Below are positions 26,423 to 35,367 of a stretch of 64,000 nt of DNA, piece after piece. Source of the DNA: CAYZTY01 sp964444665 (GTDB lineage Bacteria > Planctomycetota > Phycisphaerae > Sedimentisphaerales > CAYZTY01). The position numbers were made by a program, and so were the translations under genes. Where the stretch lies: positions 124,001 to 188,000 of the forward strand of contig CAYUIE010000004.1 of the NCBI GenBank assembly GCA_964444665.1, written 5' to 3'. Numbering within the stretch: the stretch's first letter is position 1; each line of letters begins with the position of its first letter. The notes under the pieces are model-generated. The model was not told where the DNA came from. It searched no databases and saw nothing but the letters and a program-made list of their open reading frames with translations.

Positions 26423-28425
26423 TCCTTTTCTACCATAGCGAGGAACTGTGTTTCACTGATTACTTTTATACCCAGTTTCCGTGCTTTATCGATTTTACCA
26501 CCCGGCTCTTTGCCTGCCAGAACAAAGTCGGTCTTTTTGCTGACACTCGAGGCTGCCTTGCCGCCGTTATCTTTTATCGCTTGTTCTATCTCCTTGCGAG
26601 TGAATTTTTCCAGTGCGCCGGTTACAACAATTGTTTTACCGGCAAGACTGGTTCGGCGTTTTCTTCTGCCGGGCCTCTCCGGCTTCAGGCCCTCAGCCAG
26701 CAATTCCTCTATTATACGGCAGTTCTTCTCGTCACGGAAATACTCATAAACACTTTTAGCCACAATCGGTCCAATCTGCTCTATGGACTGAAGCCGGTCC
26801 TCATCGGCCTTCATAAGCGCCTCGAGCGAGCCGAGCTCTTCGGCGAGAATCTCGGCGGACTGGCTGCCGATGTGCCTGATGCCCAGCGCCGCAATCAACC
26901 GCCATAACGGCCGGTGCTTGCTCGCTTCAAGGGCGTTTATAATATTGGCTGCGCTTTTTTCAGCCATTCTTTCGAGCTCAATTAGCTGCTCCTTGCGCAG
27001 TTTATAAAGGTCAGCGAAGTTTTTTACAAAACCGGCCTCGATTAGCTGGTCAATCAGGGCCGGTCCCAGGTGCTCGATATCCATCTGGCCCCGTCCCGCA
27101 AAGTACCGCAGCCGTTCCCTCAATTGTCCCGCGCAATCTGGATTCAGGCAACGTATGTAAACGCCCTGTGAGTCACGAGCAATTTTCCCGCCGCAGTTTG
27201 GACAGCATTCCGGCGGCTTGAATTTCTTTGTGCCGCCCGGCCGGAGGTCTTTTTTCACCTCGATTACCTGTGGTATTATCTCGCCTGCCTTCTCAATGAC
27301 GACGGCATCACCGCAGCGAATGTCGAGCCGGTCTAATTCGTCAAAGTTGTGCAAACTTGCCCGCTTGACCGTCGTGCCGGAAAGCTGCACCGGCCTCAAA
27401 TTCGCCACCGGCGTCAGGATTCCGCTTTTGCCAACCTGTACGTCTATGGACTCGACAACAGTCTCGGCCTGCTCCGCCGGGAATTTGTACGAGATGCACC
27501 ATCGCGGCGCCCTGCCGGTCGCCCCGAGAATATCTCGCTGGTCGAACCGGTTAACCTTAACAACCATTCCGTCAATATGATAGTCCAGTGAATGTTTCTT
27601 TTCTCCCCAGCGAAGACAAATTTTAATTACCTCGTCTATGTTACGGGCCTTGCTTATATTGGGATTGATTGGAAGGCCCAAGTCTTTAAATTTCTGAAGA
27701 GCGTCGTAATGGTTATTCGCCAAAGGCTCGCTCATCTGGCCGATGGCATAGGCGAAAAAGGCCAGGTTCCTTGTGGCGGTTATTCTGGCGTCCAATAGTT
27801 TCAATGAGCCGGCCGCTGCATTTCGCGGGTTCGCAAATAACGGCTCGCCCGCCTCGGCCTTAAGCTCATTCAATTGCTCAAAGGATTTTTTTGGCATATA
27901 AACTTCGCCCCGAACTTCGAGCACACTCGGTGTATTAGCCGTATCCAGAAGTTTTAACGGTACGGCCTTTATCGTGCGGACATTGGCTGTAACATCGTCG
28001 CCTACCACGCCGTTACCCCGTGTGGCCGCGGTAACAAGCAGGCCGTCCTCATAACGCAGACTTATAGCCAGCCCGTCAATCTTCAGCTCCACTACATAAT
28101 CGTAATCCTCTGTACTCAGGCCTTTTCGCACACGCTCGTCGAATGCCCGCAATTCATCGGCACTATATGTATTGTCGATACTGAGCATAGCAACCGCGTG
28201 TCTTACCGTCTCGAAACCTTCCAAAGGCCGGCCTGATACCCGCTGGGTAGGTGAATCGGGGCTGATAAACTCAGGATGGGCTTGTTCTAATTTCTTAAGC
28301 TCGGCAAAAAGCCGGTCATACTCCGTGTCGCTAATCTCAGGTTTGCTCAGCACATAGTACAGATAATCGTGCCGCCGAATCCGGTCGCGAAGCCCTTGAA
28401 TCCGCTGTTTGCTATCTTTACTCAT
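26419..28425 (-). CDS. ligA: NAD-dependent DNA ligase
   Basis: A 668-residue replicative ligase. It has the adenylation lysine in ELKIDGLAIS (about residues 112-121), the OB-fold, a four-cysteine zinc finger (CPNCGGK ... CLNPDC, about 405-430), the helix-hairpin-helix segment and a C-terminal BRCT domain (LAGKTIVVTGALEKFTRKE, about 590-670). The TTG before the ATG extends the frame by one codon, but ATG 28425 is the sensible start. The gene is upstream of ribD-cofE on the same strand with a 241-bp gap, so it is likely a separate transcript. Confidence 0.97.
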   Translation of the reverse strand: MSKDSKQRIQGLRDRIRRHDYLYYVLSKPEISDTEYDRLFAELKKLEQAHPEFISPDSPTQRVSGRPLEGFETVRHAVAMLSIDNTYSADELRAFDERVRKGLSTEDYDYVVELKIDGLAISLRYEDGLLVTAATRGNGVVGDDVTANVRTIKAVPLKLLDTANTPSVLEVRGEVYMPKKSFEQLNELKAEAGEPLFANPRNAAAGSLKLLDARITATRNLAFFAYAIGQMSEPLANNHYDALQKFKDLGLPINPNISKARNIDEVIKICLRWGEKKHSLDYHIDGMVVKVNRFDQRDILGATGRAPRWCISYKFPAEQAETVVESIDVQVGKSGILTPVANLRPVQLSGTTVKRASLHNFDELDRLDIRCGDAVVIEKAGEIIPQVIEVKKDLRPGGTKKFKPPECCPNCGGKIARDSQGVYIRCLNPDCAGQLRERLRYFAGRGQMDIEHLGPALIDQLIEAGFVKNFADLYKLRKEQLIELERMAEKSAANIINALEASKHRPLWRLIAALGIRHIGSQSAEILAEELGSLEALMKADEDRLQSIEQIGPIVAKSVYEYFRDEKNCRIIEELLAEGLKPERPGRRKRRTSLAGKTIVVTGALEKFTRKEIEQAIKDNGGKAASSVSKKTDFVLAGKEPGGKIDKARKLGIKVISETQFLAMVEKE

Positions 28426-28587
28426 CAAGTTTTACTTTATGCTGCAACGCGCAATTTTGCAAGACTTAGGATTCCCGGTGATTTCAAAGAAATTTTATAA
28501 AAAGAGACCCTGCTTTGGTATACTTTAAGGTATATTAAGATATTGCAACGAAACGGAAAACTTTAAATAGCTTGAAAAACCATAGAA

Positions 28588-29700
28588 ATGAAACGCGTAT
28601 TTAAAATTATTCTTTCTCTACTGATTTGTTTTGTCACAAGCGGCACTGCTCACCGCAAGTCGATTGAGACTGAAACCTGCATTGCATATTACGGGATGAG
28701 TGATGCTTCTGCCGGGGCGGCGTTGGATAACAACCTGTTTGTGGTAGCCGATGACGAAAACAACATACTTAGAATCTATAAAACGAATCAAACATCGGGA
28801 CCGGTATCAACATTAGATTTGACATCTTTCATCAAAGCAGGCCCGGCCTATCCGGAAGCCGACATCGAGGGAGCGACGATGATTGGTGACCGCATTTATT
28901 GGATAACTTCCCACGGCAGAAATAAAGATGGCAAAATGCGCCCCGGCAGATATAGATTTTTAGCCACCTCAGTCAAAAAAGAAAATGAAAATATTACACT
29001 TACTCCTGTTGGCATCCCCTGCAGCACTCTAATCCACGATATGGTAAAATCGAATGTAACACGGCATCTGCAGCTTGATAAAGTGACCATGTTCGATGCA
29101 AAGAAACTTAAAAACAAAGAACTTAAAAAACTTGCACCAAAAAAAGAAGGCTTAAACATTGAGGGACTCTGCGCAGCCCCCGACGGCAACACAATCTATA
29201 TAGGTTTGCGAAACCCTCTTTTCTCCGACCAAATGACCTCTAAAAAAAGAGCAATCATCGTGCCCCTGCATAATCCACAACAGGTAATTGAAAATGGAAA
29301 GCCGCCGGTATTTGGTACTCCCCTCTTGTGGAACCTGGGTGGACTCGGGATTAGAAGTATGGAGTACTCCCGTTTTCATAAGTCATACATTATTATTGCC
29401 GGCCCAAATAACGAAGAGGCGAGATTCGCCTTATATCGATGGTCAGGCAAAAAAGAGGAAGGGCCGGTACTGGTAAAAGGGTTCCCGGTAAATTTAAACA
29501 ATTTTACTCCCGAGGCGTTAATTGTCTTTGGTAATTCAGGCAAGCTGCTGGCCCTTAGTGACGATGGGAGCATCGATATTACAATATCCGACTCAAGTGA
29601 GTGCTTAAAAGGCAAAAGAACCAAAAAAAATAAATGTCCAAATAAATTTCTATCCGAACAAAACAAAAAACACTTCAGGGGAATGTGGCTTGAGCTATAA
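28588..29700 (+). CDS. Secreted DUF3616 domain protein
   Basis: The 370-residue product has a signal peptide (MKRVFKIILSLLICFVTSGT, cleavage near Ala-His) and one DUF3616-type beta-propeller-like domain. Characteristic stretches are MSDASAGAALDNNLFVVADDENN, given here in parts as MSDASAGAAL and FVVADDENN, then EGATMIGDRIYWITSHGRN, NIEGLCAAPDGNTIYIGLR and FTPEALIVF. It is probably periplasmic. The family has no known reaction. It is flanked by the divergent ligA and a 585-bp gap, and appears monocistronic. Confidence 0.75.
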   Translation: MKRVFKIILSLLICFVTSGTAHRKSIETETCIAYYGMSDASAGAALDNNLFVVADDENNILRIYKTNQTSGPVSTLDLTSFIKAGPAYPEADIEGATMIGDRIYWITSHGRNKDGKMRPGRYRFLATSVKKENENITLTPVGIPCSTLIHDMVKSNVTRHLQLDKVTMFDAKKLKNKELKKLAPKKEGLNIEGLCAAPDGNTIYIGLRNPLFSDQMTSKKRAIIVPLHNPQQVIENGKPPVFGTPLLWNLGGLGIRSMEYSRFHKSYIIIAGPNNEEARFALYRWSGKKEEGPVLVKGFPVNLNNFTPEALIVFGNSGKLLALSDDGSIDITISDSSECLKGKRTKKNKCPNKFLSEQNKKHFRGMWLEL

Positions 29701-30286
29701 CTTACGGTATTCTCACCTAAATGTTAACTCGCATCGGCCAAAAGGTTCCTCTTAATTAAAACTTCCGGTCGTTTTTTCGTTTGGAAAATATCCAGCCGTA
29801 CAGCGGCATGGCTTAAAAAAACAGCGCCCCAAACAACAACTCGCAGTGTTGGCTAACCGCTATGAGCCGTCAATTTAGGACGCCGCAAAAAAGGAACGGG
29901 TATGTTTTTACTTCGGCCTCAAACTCTCCAAGGCCGGGTCGACTATGGCACGCAGTACCGGCACCGCGACTATGTAAATCGGCTCCTCCGAAAGCCGCAA
30001 TAACCTGATTCTATCCAAGACTTACTTATAGAAATGCTAAACTACGATTTGCTTCAGAATTTTGTACAGTTACGTTTAAAACTTTAACCTTTGCAGGTCC
30101 CGTAAAAGTTTTTTTACTTATCCATATAAAGTATACATCATTTTCAGGCCAAGTCAATAAACAACAGAAAAAGAAAAATATCTTTTACTAATAACATTAA
30201 TCACCAGGAAATATCGCACACGCAATATTGCATCGGCCTTGTAACATTTGCAGGTAGGATACAGATAAAGCAGAATCCCTCGACGA
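29701..30286. other. Intergenic stretch without recognisable features
   Basis: This 586-bp gap lies between convergent genes (DUF3616 protein and cimA). Short open frames show no coding character. No tRNA, terminator with a T run or repeat could be recognised. Confidence 0.5.
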
Positions 30287-31849
30287 TTACTTACGGTCTT
30301 TTAACAGCTTATATTCGACGCTATCGACCAGAGCTTTCCAGCTTGCATCGATGATGTTCTCGTCCACGCCGACCGTCCCCCATATCGAATCCCTGTCACG
30401 CGACTCAATCACCACACACACGGACGCTGCGGTTCCCGCCCTCGGATTGACCACTCTAACTTTATAATCGATAAGATTCATATCCTTAAGGCCGGTATAA
30501 TACTTCTCAAGCGATTTACGCAATGCGGCGTCAAGCGCATTTACCGGGCCGTCGCCTTCCGCTACAACGTGCTCGGAAACGCCTTTGACATTGAGTTTGA
30601 CGGTCGCTTCGGTAACTATTTTGCCGGCTGCGCTCTTCTCAACATTTACACGATACTTTTCAAGCTCGAAGGCCTGCTCATATGTACCCAAAATCTTCTT
30701 CACGAGCAAATCAAAACTGCCTCCGGCCGCTTCAAACTGATAGCCCAGGTTCTCAAGGTCCTGTACTGCTTTGAGTATCTTTTTGGCAAGGGCTTTATCC
30801 TCGACGATTTTCGCCTTTTCGAGCTTGGCCAGGACACTTGAAGAGCCGGACAATTCAGAAATCAGGAACCTACGTTCATTGCCGACAAGAGCCGGCTCGA
30901 TATGCTCGAAGGTGCGTTTGTCTTTACGAACCGCATCGGCGTGCAGGCCCCCCTTATGAGCAAAGGCACTTTCGCCGACATAAGGCATATTCAACACAGA
31001 CGGCAAATTGGCCAGTTCGAAAACAAATCGCGACAGCTCCGTAAGCGCCTTGATTTTCTCCGGGCTAAGCACATCGAATCCCATCTTAAGCGACAGGTTC
31101 GGTATTACCGTGCAAAGGTTGGCGTTTCCACATCTCTCGCCCAGCCCGTTTACTGTACCCTGCACGTGACGGGCACCGGCCCGTACGGCAGAAAACGTAT
31201 TAGCGGCGGCGGTGTCACTATCGTTATGAGTGTGGATGCCGATAGTCAGGCCGCCGAGAAAATTAACAACCTTTTCGGTAATTTCGTAAATCTCCTCAGG
31301 CAGACAACCACCGTTGGTATCACAAAGAGCGATACAATCGGCACCGGCCTCGGCCGCAACCTGCAAAACCTTCATCGAGTACTGCGGATTCTGCTTATAA
31401 CCGTCGTAGAAGTGCTCGGCATCAAAGATTACCTCAAGGCCGTGATCTTTTAAATATCTTACGGACTCGGAGCAAATTGTAAGGTTCTGCTCCAGCGAAC
31501 AGCGCAGCACGGTCTTTACATGCATTTCCGAGGCTTTACCGACCAGGGTTGCGACGGCAGTATTACAGGCCAGGACCGCATTCAACGAGGCATCGTCCTG
31601 GACTTTGACATTAGCCCGGCGGGTATTGCCGAAGGCGGCGATTTTTGAATACTTCAGCTTTAGCTTTGCGACCTCCTCAAAAAACTGCATCTCTTTAGGA
31701 TTGGCTACAGCATATCCGCCTTCGATATAATCAAGGCCCATCACATCGAGGCGTTGAGCAATCGTAAGCTTATCCTGCAAAGAAAAGCTGACGCCTTCGG
31801 TCTGCATCCCGTCACGAAGAGTTGTGTCGTAAAGTACGATTTTTTCCAT
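30287..31849 (-). CDS. cimA: Citramalate synthase
   Basis: A 520-residue HMGL-family enzyme. The TIM-barrel starts with LYDTTLRDGMQTEGVSF (residues 5-21), has GGYAVANPKE, and has the metal ligands in GIHTHNDSDTAAAN (about 203-216). The C-terminal LeuA dimer-regulatory domain spans about 385-515. The GGY in place of the GFP of leucine-type synthases and the overall length fit the CimA branch, which condenses pyruvate with acetyl-CoA for threonine-independent isoleucine synthesis. No other branched-chain genes are nearby. The gene is transcribed away from the beta-CASP nuclease gene. Confidence 0.9.
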   Translation of the reverse strand: MEKIVLYDTTLRDGMQTEGVSFSLQDKLTIAQRLDVMGLDYIEGGYAVANPKEMQFFEEVAKLKLKYSKIAAFGNTRRANVKVQDDASLNAVLACNTAVATLVGKASEMHVKTVLRCSLEQNLTICSESVRYLKDHGLEVIFDAEHFYDGYKQNPQYSMKVLQVAAEAGADCIALCDTNGGCLPEEIYEITEKVVNFLGGLTIGIHTHNDSDTAAANTFSAVRAGARHVQGTVNGLGERCGNANLCTVIPNLSLKMGFDVLSPEKIKALTELSRFVFELANLPSVLNMPYVGESAFAHKGGLHADAVRKDKRTFEHIEPALVGNERRFLISELSGSSSVLAKLEKAKIVEDKALAKKILKAVQDLENLGYQFEAAGGSFDLLVKKILGTYEQAFELEKYRVNVEKSAAGKIVTEATVKLNVKGVSEHVVAEGDGPVNALDAALRKSLEKYYTGLKDMNLIDYKVRVVNPRAGTAASVCVVIESRDRDSIWGTVGVDENIIDASWKALVDSVEYKLLKDRK

Positions 31850-32001
31850 TTCTAAATCCTGCCATTATTCTGCGGCCATTTTATCCCTTATGCCCTGCGA
31901 TGTAAAGCCCAAAGAACGGCGATACATTGCAAACTTGCCAAGCGGTGATACAACTGGTAAAATCTTCAGCCTAAGATAAAAACCCGGAAATGAGGTAACT
32001 G

Positions 32002-33408
32002 ATGAAAGCAAAACTAAGTTTTTTGGGTGCGGCCCGGAACGTAACCGGCTCAAGGTTCCTGCTCGAGGTCGATAAAACAAAGATTCTTGTAGATTGCGGG
32101 CTATATCAGGAAAGACACCTTCGGGCAAGAAACTGGGATCCATTTCCGGTTCGGCCGGCAGATATAAATGCCGTCCTTTTAACTCACGCTCATCTCGACC
32201 ACTGTGGTTTATTACCGAAGCTGGTCAAGGAGGGATTCAAAGGGCCGATTTATTGTACGCCTGCCACAGCGGAGATTGCGCAGATTGTGTTAGCCGATTC
32301 CGGCCATCTGCAGGAAGAAGATGCCGAGTACAAACGAAGAAGGCACGAGAAAGAAGGCCGAAAAGGCGCATATCCGGAAGTGCCGCTTTACACCGCCGAT
32401 GACGCAAAGGCCTGCACGCCGCTTTTTCAATCCATCAAATACGGCCGGCCTACTGAGATTGACGGCAGACTCGAAGCAACACTCTATGACGCAGGTCATA
32501 TTCTCGGCTCATCAATGATAAAAGTTAAATTCTCCGCCAATGCTCAGCAAAGAACAGTGCTTTTCTCCGGTGATATTGGCAGGCCGAACAGGCCTATTGT
32601 ACGTGACCCTACTGTGTTCGATACGGCGGATTATGTCCTTCTCGAATCAACATACGGCGACAGAGAACATCAACCAACCGAAGACGTGGAGGATGCAATC
32701 GGTGAAGTAATAAACTCGACGAAACAGGCTGGCGGCAACATTATTGTGCCGAGTTTTGCGATAGAACGCTCGCAGGAGATTTTATACTATGTAAATGCGC
32801 TCTTGCGCGCCAATAAGATACCACATATTCCGGTTTTGTTAGACAGCCCGATGGCAACGAATGTTACCGAGGTCTTTAAAAATCACCCGGAACTTTATGA
32901 TGCCGAGATGGCCAAGCTTATCAGAAACAAGACTTCGCCGTTTAACTTCCCCGACCTGAAAATCATAAGAACAACCGAAGAGTCCAAGGCAATCAACCAC
33001 ATAAAAGAGACAGTGATGGTAATAGCAGGCTCAGGTATGTGTACGGGTGGAAGGATAAAACACCATTTAGTCAATAATATCTCTCAGCCTCAAAACACGA
33101 TAATGTTCGTGGGCTATCAGGCCGTCGGCACATTGGGCAGGTCAATCGTTGACGGCACTAAAGAGGTCAGGATATTCGGACAGAAACGCAAGGTCGAAGC
33201 GAAGGTGACCCAAATACACGGTTTTTCGAGTCACGCCGACAGGACCGAGATTTTGAAATGGCTTACCGAATTCAAAAAGGCTCCGCGAGCGCTCTTTCTC
33301 GTACACGGCGAACCAGACAGCGCGCGGAATTTCAGCAACTATATAAAAGAAAAAATCGGCTGGAAAAGTTACGTCCCCGCCTATCAGGATGAATTTGTTC
33401 TCGAGTAA
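32002..33408 (+). CDS. Beta-CASP metallo-beta-lactamase RNA-processing exonuclease
   Basis: A 468-residue two-domain protein. The metallo-beta-lactamase part has the metal motif LTHAHLDHCGLLPKL (about 60-74), AGHILGSSMI and the SGDIGRPNRP segment. The inserted beta-CASP domain has LLESTYGDREH, VPSFAIERSQE and GSGMCTGGRI, and a C-terminal HGFSSHADRTE supplies the last ligands. Homologues of this YSH1/CPSF73-like bacterial group cut or degrade RNA. It converges with miaA; the stops are 12 bp apart. Confidence 0.9.
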   Translation: MKAKLSFLGAARNVTGSRFLLEVDKTKILVDCGLYQERHLRARNWDPFPVRPADINAVLLTHAHLDHCGLLPKLVKEGFKGPIYCTPATAEIAQIVLADSGHLQEEDAEYKRRRHEKEGRKGAYPEVPLYTADDAKACTPLFQSIKYGRPTEIDGRLEATLYDAGHILGSSMIKVKFSANAQQRTVLFSGDIGRPNRPIVRDPTVFDTADYVLLESTYGDREHQPTEDVEDAIGEVINSTKQAGGNIIVPSFAIERSQEILYYVNALLRANKIPHIPVLLDSPMATNVTEVFKNHPELYDAEMAKLIRNKTSPFNFPDLKIIRTTEESKAINHIKETVMVIAGSGMCTGGRIKHHLVNNISQPQNTIMFVGYQAVGTLGRSIVDGTKEVRIFGQKRKVEAKVTQIHGFSSHADRTEILKWLTEFKKAPRALFLVHGEPDSARNFSNYIKEKIGWKSYVPAYQDEFVLE

Positions 33409-33420
33409 CTCCTAAAGCAA

Positions 33421-34356
33421 TCAGCGTTTGGCCTTTTCAAGCATTTTAATTATGTGCTCAAGGATTTGACCGGCCGAATCGTCGACGGCAACGTCGAGCC
33501 AGTTAACGTTCTTGAAGGTTTTAAACCACGTCCTCTGGGCCTTTGCGAACTTGCGGGTGTTCTTCTTTATAAGCTCGAGCGCTTTATCAAGTGAGTATTT
33601 ACCGCTTAGATACTCAATGATTTCGGCATACCCGATTGCACATCTCGCCTGAGTGCTTAAGGGTTTTTCCTCTGCCAGGAGCGAGTTTACTTCATCGACA
33701 AGGCCCTTCTCTATCATCATTTTAGCTCGCATATTTATCCTGTGTGCCGTGTCTGATTTTTCCCTTTTAAGGCCAATGATTTTCCAGTTATGGCGGGGCC
33801 GGTCAGTGGTGAACTGGGTTTGCAAAGCCGAGATGGGCCGGCCGGTAAGCTCGTAAACTTCGAGGGCGCGTATGATACGTCTCGCGTCATTGGGATTGAT
33901 ACGCTCTGCAGCAACAGGGTCCAGTTGTGCTAATTGTTTATGGAGTTCCGAGGTGCCATTTTCTTTGATTCGCTGCTTTAATCGGCTTCGAAGCTGCTTA
34001 TCGGTTCCCGGCCCCTCAAACAGGCCAAACAGCAGGGCTTTAAGATACATCGCCGTGCCGCCGACGGCGATAACAGGTTTACCATTTGCCTTTATCTTCT
34101 CGATAGCCGACTCAGTCATCTCGAGAAATGCAGCAACGCTGAAGAACTCGCTCGGCTCAATGACATCTATGAGATGGTATTTGACCTGACTTTGGGCATC
34201 TCTGGACGGCTTGGCGGTGCCGATATCCATCCGGCGATAAACCTTCATCGAATCGACGCTGATTATCTCGGCGCCGGTACTTTTTGCCAGATCAAAGGCC
34301 AATGTGCCCTTGCCGGATGCGGTTAGGCCCAGAATTAAAATCATATCAGCGTCCAT
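33421..34356 (-). CDS. miaA: tRNA dimethylallyltransferase
   Basis: A 311-residue enzyme that isopentenylates A37 of tRNAs reading UNN codons. It has the P-loop GLTASGKGTLA (residues 9-19), DSMKVYRRMDIGTAKPS (about 35-51), AVGGTAMYLKALL and RRIIRALEVYELTGRP. The P-loop has Gly where most members have Thr after the Lys (GPTASGKT), with Thr one place later. Both ATG 34356 and ATG 34344 are possible. It is divergent from ispA, whose product family supplies prenyl diphosphates. Confidence 0.94.
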   Translation of the reverse strand: MDADMILILGLTASGKGTLAFDLAKSTGAEIISVDSMKVYRRMDIGTAKPSRDAQSQVKYHLIDVIEPSEFFSVAAFLEMTESAIEKIKANGKPVIAVGGTAMYLKALLFGLFEGPGTDKQLRSRLKQRIKENGTSELHKQLAQLDPVAAERINPNDARRIIRALEVYELTGRPISALQTQFTTDRPRHNWKIIGLKREKSDTAHRINMRAKMMIEKGLVDEVNSLLAEEKPLSTQARCAIGYAEIIEYLSGKYSLDKALELIKKNTRKFAKAQRTWFKTFKNVNWLDVAVDDSAGQILEHIIKMLEKAKR

Positions 34357-34386
34357 AAATTGCTGTCTCCAACACGCAGGATACTG

Positions 34387-34392
34387 TATAAT
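34387..34392 (+). promoter_or_regulatory. Probable -10 element before ispA
   Basis: A consensus TATAAT lies 56 bp before the ispA start in the divergent miaA-ispA gap. No good -35 stands at 17 bp; TTGCTG at 34360 is 21 bp away. The downstream genes to metXW are closely packed and may all be read from here. Confidence 0.4.
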
Positions 34393-34448
34393 AGTGTGTT
34401 TGGTGCAAAAAAACCATATTCAAGGCACATTGAACGGCATAAAACTCA

Positions 34449-35354
34449 ATGACATACGTAACAGAGGACCATATCGATTTTAAGACACAGCTGGCCGAGA
34501 AAGCTCGGATAGCGGACACGACATTGGCCGAACTGCTGGCCCGGCAAACTGATATTCCGCAGCAATTGCTGGAAGCAATCGATTATACCATCAAGGCACC
34601 GGGCAAACGGCTACGAGCGGCACTGGTGCTGTGGTGCTGCGAGCTGCTGGCCGGGCGGATAAATGAAAATGCGAAACTCTCGGCCGCGGCGATGGAAATG
34701 GTTCATACTTATTCGTTGGTGCACGATGATTTGCCGGCAATGGACGACGATGATATTCGCCGAGGCAGACCGAGCTGCCACAGGCAATTCGACGAAGCAA
34801 CCGCGATACTTACCGGCGATGCGCTTTTGAGTCTGGCCTTCGAGATTCTGGCCACCAAAATCGACAACGCAGACACAGCGGTCAGATTAATAGCAGAGCT
34901 GGCCGCGGCGGCGGGACCGGCCGGTATGATTGCAGGACAAATACAGGATTTGCAGGCACAAAACACAGAAGGAAGCGAGCAACTCCTGGAATATATCCAC
35001 ACAAACAAGACGGCCAAAATGTTCCGCTGCGCGGCGGCTATGGGAGCTATCTGTGGCGAGGCGAACGAGCAGCAGTATAATCAACTGAGTGAATATGGAT
35101 TGAAGCTCGGGCTGGGTTTCCAGATAGCGGATGATATTCTGGACGTTATCGCTTCGAGCGAGCAGTTGGGCAAAACTGTTGGCAAAGACATACAGCAGGG
35201 AAAAGTTACGTACCCGGCGGTAGCGGGACTGGACAGGTCGAGACAATTAGGGAAAAAACTGGCTGCCGAGGCCATAGCAGCATTGGAAAGCTTTAGTACC
35301 GAGGCCAAAGTGCTCAGAAAACTGGCAGTAGAACTGGAAAAAAGAACGAAATAG
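34449..35354 (+). CDS. ispA: Polyprenyl (farnesyl/geranylgeranyl) diphosphate synthase
   Basis: A 301-residue all-helical prenyltransferase. The first aspartate-rich motif is DDLPAMDDDDIRRG (about residues 93-106), the form typical of bacterial short-chain synthases with a two-residue insert. The second is QIADDILD (about 223-230). It elongates DMAPP with IPP; whether the product is C15 or C20 cannot be read. It is directly followed by dxs, so early and late steps of isoprenoid synthesis are coexpressed. Confidence 0.93.
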   Translation: MTYVTEDHIDFKTQLAEKARIADTTLAELLARQTDIPQQLLEAIDYTIKAPGKRLRAALVLWCCELLAGRINENAKLSAAAMEMVHTYSLVHDDLPAMDDDDIRRGRPSCHRQFDEATAILTGDALLSLAFEILATKIDNADTAVRLIAELAAAAGPAGMIAGQIQDLQAQNTEGSEQLLEYIHTNKTAKMFRCAAAMGAICGEANEQQYNQLSEYGLKLGLGFQIADDILDVIASSEQLGKTVGKDIQQGKVTYPAVAGLDRSRQLGKKLAAEAIAALESFSTEAKVLRKLAVELEKRTK

Positions 35355-35367
35355 TTGAAGGCATAAA

